In this document: positions 4,725 through 7,576 of the stretch, piece by piece
Numbering within the stretch: the stretch's first letter is position 1
How the letters are laid out: each line of letters begins with the position of its first letter
Assembly: GCA_030630315.1 (NCBI GenBank)
Contig: DAOVNI010000069.1
Coordinates: forward strand, 1-7,576
Reading direction: 5' to 3'
Source of the DNA: Phycisphaerae bacterium
Lineage (GTDB): Bacteria > Planctomycetota > Phycisphaerae > Sedimentisphaerales > Anaerobacaceae
DNA: 7,576 nucleotides
The notes under the pieces: generated by a model
The model's input: the letters and a program-made list of their open reading frames with translations, nothing else
Told to the model about the DNA's origin: nothing
Database searches by the model: none
Program-made: the position numbers and the translations under genes

Positions 4725-7069
4725 CACCATAACCCCAACCGGAAAATGAGGCTTAAAACAGGGCCATTCCTTATAAAGTTTTTGATACCCTGCGGTACTT
4801 GCCGCAGTGTTCTTATTGGAAACCCGCCGGAAGCGTTTTGCAGCCCAGAACCTCTATCACTCTGCTGCGCTGCCACAGCCAACTCGTGGCCAGCTTGTAT
4901 CATTTTGCTTTTCAACACCAACAACCCTATTGCCAGTTGTGGGTCGGCATCTATTGTTTCTTGGTTTGAATACCGGTTCATGCTGCTAAGAGCATCGTCT
5001 TGTCCGATTGTTACCACAGACTCATTTGCCTTTTGCATGTTGGCTATCTTCCGCAGCTCGTCACTTTGCAGCTTCACATTGACGTTTGGTAGGATGCCCC
5101 AATTTGTTCTGCCTAACTTTTCCATTAAGTCACGGCTTTCGACTCTCTGGCCCGAGGGCAAGTGATAATATGCCATAGTATATTTTAATTGTGCGCCATT
5201 CCCGCAATGACTCGTTATTGATTGTACACTACCTTTGCCATAACTTCTTTGGCCGACTAAAACGGCCCTTTTATATTTTTGGTCCTGCAATACTCCAGCC
5301 AAAATTTCTGAAGAACTTGCTGTAAAGGGGTTGATGAGCACTGCGACAGAGTAATCGGCGTGAGTACCCTCCTGATGTGCTGATATATATGTTGACATCC
5401 CAAACCGCGGTTGAGTCCTGACTATCAGTCCTTCTGTGATAAACTTATCTGCTATTTCAACGGCAGCACTCAGAAGCCCGCCGGGATTAGACCGTAAATC
5501 CAAAATCAATCCTTCCAACCCATTTTCCTCGAGCTGACAAAGTACATTTTCGAAATCATCAGCGGTTCTTGAATTAAAACTACTGATGCGAACATAACCT
5601 ATTTTGTCAGTACCATCGATCATATACAGCCATTTACCTGTTTCGGTCTGTTGCCAACCATGAACTGACGGAACAATTATTTTGGCTCTGTCCAGAGTAA
5701 TATCACGGGTTTTATCTTCATTGTAAGGCTTGATTGTCAACGTTGCTTTAGTACCCTCCGGGCCGGTAATCCTCTTAACCACACAGTCGGAAGAAATATC
5801 TTTCGTTTCAACACCATCCACTGCCTTTATGATGTCTCCTGCCTGAAGACCGGATTTGTGTGCAGGCGTGTCAGGCAGCACACTTACTACTTTTGTCAGG
5901 CCTTGCTGTTTCGAAAACTTTATGCCAATACCTGAAAACTGATTGGTTACTGCTTTTTCAAAATCTTGTACCTGACTGGGCCAATAGATAACTGTGTAAG
6001 GGTCAAGTCCAGACATGGCTCCTTTGGCAAACTGTGCAATTAACAATGTAACGGACAATGCCGTCCCTGTACGAGAAGATTCATTCATCGCTAATAGCTT
6101 ATTAAAAACATCTACAAATTCATCTTTACTCATGTCTGTTTGTGATTGATTTATCTCATTTACAATTTTTTCCAAAGCCTCCAACCAGGCGGCATACTGT
6201 GCATTTGTCATCTTATTATATTCATTATCCACACCTAACTTGCTCATCACTTCTGCCAACAATTTACAGCGACCTATTCCTTTAATTGTCATCCGACGAT
6301 AGTCAATAATGTTAACGTAACTGGAATCGAGAACATCAACTGCATTGATAAACATCTGTTTTTTTATGCCCGCATAACGCTCTTCACATGTCTCACACGG
6401 GCTGTTTTGAAGGGACGCCCAAATATCAGCCTTCTCCAGAAGCTGCTCCGCATAGTCCGAATACGCCTCGTTGTCCTGATAAATCCGCATCAACTTACTA
6501 TAGCAAATTGTGTATGCATCAAGCCATTTACCCTTTGCCTCGAATTCCGCTGCCATGGCTTTAGCTTTCTGAGTGGTTCGTATTAAGAGCGGGTCTTTGA
6601 GTAAAGCTTGTTTTTGTTCTTTGTTGGCATATTCTGATATCTTTAGTACGATAGAAAAGACCTTACTGATGTCATTGATGTCATCTGAAAAACCTTTTTG
6701 CCGGAGTTCTTTTAGCTCGTTCATCTGTATTTGATAGACTTTATCCTGTAAAGCTTTGCGCCGCGCCTTAACGGCCATATACTCATTAATAATTATCCGA
6801 AGTTCTCTAAGACCTTCGCTATCAGAAACAGTTGATTTGCCAACAATCTGTTGGGCGCTTTCAAAATCACCTTTGAGAATTTTATCACACGCAGAGTTAA
6901 TCACTAATGCAGCTTGGGGCGTTTGCCCTGCAATGCAGGTCTCGGTATGAGAAAGCAGTGGATTTTTCGGACATGCCTCGGCATGGTTGGGCCCCACTGC
7001 TAAAAACACCGCCACCATTATCCAAACGGCGGTAAAACTGTGATGTTTATCACTACAAGAGCGACACAT
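4724..7069 (-). CDS. Secreted S41 family C-terminal processing peptidase with PDZ domain
   Basis: The 781-residue protein has a signal peptide (positive K8-H10, hydrophobic 12-27, likely cleavage after AEA at residue 32). A long helical, partly coiled-coil region (about 50-370), which I do not recognise, precedes a PDZ domain (about 376-465; FSGIGIKF at 378, carboxylate-binding region SGLQAGDIIKAVDG). The S41 protease core spans about 485-650: GYVRISSF (491), LEGLILDLRSNPGGLL, TASSSEIL with nucleophile Ser587, and GQRSYGKGSVQ with Lys612. The Ser-Lys spacing of 25 equals that in Prc and D1P. The family trims C-termini of envelope proteins in Gram-negative-type bacteria. At 781 residues it is longer than a typical CtpA (about 400-450) because of the N-terminal extension. 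The start is supported by GAGG (7075-7078), 5 bases upstream. The stop overlaps the cyclophilin start, so the two are co-expressed. Confidence 0.93.
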   Translation of the reverse strand: MCRSCSDKHHSFTAVWIMVAVFLAVGPNHAEACPKNPLLSHTETCIAGQTPQAALVINSACDKILKGDFESAQQIVGKSTVSDSEGLRELRIIINEYMAVKARRKALQDKVYQIQMNELKELRQKGFSDDINDISKVFSIVLKISEYANKEQKQALLKDPLLIRTTQKAKAMAAEFEAKGKWLDAYTICYSKLMRIYQDNEAYSDYAEQLLEKADIWASLQNSPCETCEERYAGIKKQMFINAVDVLDSSYVNIIDYRRMTIKGIGRCKLLAEVMSKLGVDNEYNKMTNAQYAAWLEALEKIVNEINQSQTDMSKDEFVDVFNKLLAMNESSRTGTALSVTLLIAQFAKGAMSGLDPYTVIYWPSQVQDFEKAVTNQFSGIGIKFSKQQGLTKVVSVLPDTPAHKSGLQAGDIIKAVDGVETKDISSDCVVKRITGPEGTKATLTIKPYNEDKTRDITLDRAKIIVPSVHGWQQTETGKWLYMIDGTDKIGYVRISSFNSRTADDFENVLCQLEENGLEGLILDLRSNPGGLLSAAVEIADKFITEGLIVRTQPRFGMSTYISAHQEGTHADYSVAVLINPFTASSSEILAGVLQDQKYKRAVLVGQRSYGKGSVQSITSHCGNGAQLKYTMAYYHLPSGQRVESRDLMEKLGRTNWGILPNVNVKLQSDELRKIANMQKANESVVTIGQDDALSSMNRYSNQETIDADPQLAIGLLVLKSKMIQAGHELAVAAQQSDRGSGLQNASGGFPIRTLRQVPQGIKNFIRNGPVLSLIFRLGLW

Positions 7070-7074
7070 GGTAA

Positions 7075-7078
7075 CCTC
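7075..7078 (-). promoter_or_regulatory. Ribosome binding site of the S41 peptidase
   Basis: GTGAGGT on the minus strand places GAGG 5 bases before the ATG at 7069. It supports this start, which is also directly upstream of the signal peptide. Confidence 0.65.
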
Positions 7079-7353
7079 ACATAAGTTGAGATTCGAAAAT
7101 CAAACGTTTAAATGACTATCGGTGTATATCGTCCGCTAAAACAATAGCTTCTGTCCTAAGTTTTGAGAACTACTTTTAAGAGCGAGAAAACAGCGAAATT
7201 AGATGGAGCCCACGTTTTTTTGGAGCAAGGCGAGAGAAAGAAGGTCCGAAAATATTGAGCAATTAAATATAAGGTGACCGTTTTAAGCATGATGGTACTT
7301 TGTCATAAAGTTGGCTAAATAATTTGCCGTTCTCTATGTTGCTTCTTATGTTT

Positions 7354-7380
7354 TTGATAGGCAAAGATTTTGGCTATTTT
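7354..7380 (+). promoter_or_regulatory. Weak candidate promoter for the gene at 7422
   Basis: TTGATA (7354-7359; 5 of 6 to the -35 consensus) and TATTTT (7375-7380; 4 of 6 to the -10) are separated by only 15 bases, shorter than the preferred 17. The site is placed suitably, about 40 bases before the start codon, but sequences like this arise by chance in AT-rich DNA. Confidence 0.25.
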
Positions 7381-7421
7381 TGAGATTGATGGGGTTGAAA
7401 ATCAAGAAAAGGGCATGCTAA

Positions 7422-7576
7422 ATGTTCCACAAAAGCGAAACAAACTTCGTTAGAGGCAAAGCCTTTTCTTTTGTCTTGGCATTGAGCCTAATATTGATGC
7501 ATACCGGTATATCTAATGGACAATCGAAGCTGCGCAGAAAACACCCATCGTCCAGGACACTCCGTTCGATGGCAAG
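7422..7576 (+). CDS. 5' end of an exported protein of unknown family (runs off the window)
   Basis: ATG 7422 is preceded by AAAAGGG (7407-7413) at 8-base spacing and opens a frame with no stop for the remaining 51 codons. Residues 1-34 look like a signal peptide: a short charged region ending VRGK, a hydrophobic core AFSFVLALSLILMH, then TGISNGQ. After that this frame becomes very basic and unprotein-like (SKLRRKHPSS...). The +2-shifted frame from 7520 reads more naturally (TIEAAQKTPIVQDTPFDGK), so a frameshift close to 7514-7530, genuine or a sequencing error, is possible. The family cannot be named from what is visible. Product location is probably the periplasm or outside the cell. Confidence 0.6.
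   Translation, partial: MFHKSETNFVRGKAFSFVLALSLILMHTGISNGQSKLRRKHPSSRTLRSMA

Larger units (their letters stand above)
7070..7421. other. Divergent intergenic region
   Basis: This AT-rich stretch lies between the divergently transcribed S41 gene and the exported-protein gene at the right edge. It should hold promoters for both. I see no convincing -10/-35 pair for the minus-strand gene, no clear heptamer array and no RNA gene. Confidence 0.5.

Noticed and set aside
7061..7069. Lipoprotein signal at AEAC of the S41 peptidase
   Set aside because: There is no Leu/Val/Ile at -3, so the lipobox does not fit; ordinary signal peptidase cleavage after AEA is more likely.
7312..7328. TGGC...TTTGCC resembling a sigma-54 promoter upstream of the gene at 7422
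   Set aside because: The GG-to-GC spacing is 11 rather than the strict 10 bases and the ACG element is missing.

Overview
The window looks like a chromosomal piece of a Planctomycetota bacterium, most likely from the Phycisphaerae (a Sedimentisphaerales-like lineage). This is inferred from three things. A secreted protein carries the short dockerin-like calcium-binding tail common in that group. A McsA/McsB protein-arginine kinase pair occurs outside the usual Firmicutes setting. The wording of CoaD and the S9 peptidase also fits. No rRNA, tRNA, CRISPR array or intact mobile element is visible.

Layout. Bases 1-3524 hold a compact plus-strand block: the C-terminal catalytic part of an S9 (prolyl oligopeptidase type) peptidase, coaD (pantetheine-phosphate adenylyltransferase), a 6-pyruvoyl-tetrahydropterin synthase/QueD-like protein that has lost the usual catalytic Cys and His, then a good extended -10 promoter followed by mcsA and mcsB. 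Bases 3525-3902 are gene-poor and hold debris, including a 16-codon remnant of a four-helix-bundle (23S rRNA intervening-sequence type) gene. Bases 3903-7069 hold a two-gene minus-strand operon, convergent with mcsB: a secreted S41 C-terminal processing peptidase and, overlapping its stop codon, a secreted cyclophilin with a dockerin-like tail. Bases 7070-7421 are a divergent intergenic region. The 5' end of another exported plus-strand protein runs off the right edge.

The most striking signal belongs to no standard gene category. Four of the five junctions in the plus-strand block are made of degenerate tandem 7-base repeats (619-698, 1215-1275, 2235-2399, 3521-3555). The heptamer sequence differs from locus to locus but the 7-base phasing is kept. 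At all four sites the stop codon of the upstream gene (S9 peptidase, coaD, mcsA, mcsB) lies inside a heptamer. At three of them the array runs right up to the next start codon (QueD-like, mcsB, four-helix-bundle remnant), which then lacks a recognisable Shine-Dalgarno sequence. The largest array, between mcsA and mcsB, is also an imperfect inverted repeat. Because 7 = 1 mod 3, a heptamer containing TGA or TAG puts stops in all three frames within three copies. The arrays resemble in form the heptanucleotide STRR repeats known from cyanobacteria.

How the genes fit together. McsA and McsB should form a zinc-protein/kinase pair that phosphorylates protein arginines for quality control, although no clpC or ctsR is in view. 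The S41 protease and the cyclophilin are a plausible envelope protein-processing and folding pair. CoaD is housekeeping coenzyme A synthesis, and the S9 peptidase and QueD-like protein have no obvious functional link to it. By eye the minus-strand operon and its flanks are more AT-rich than the plus-strand genes.
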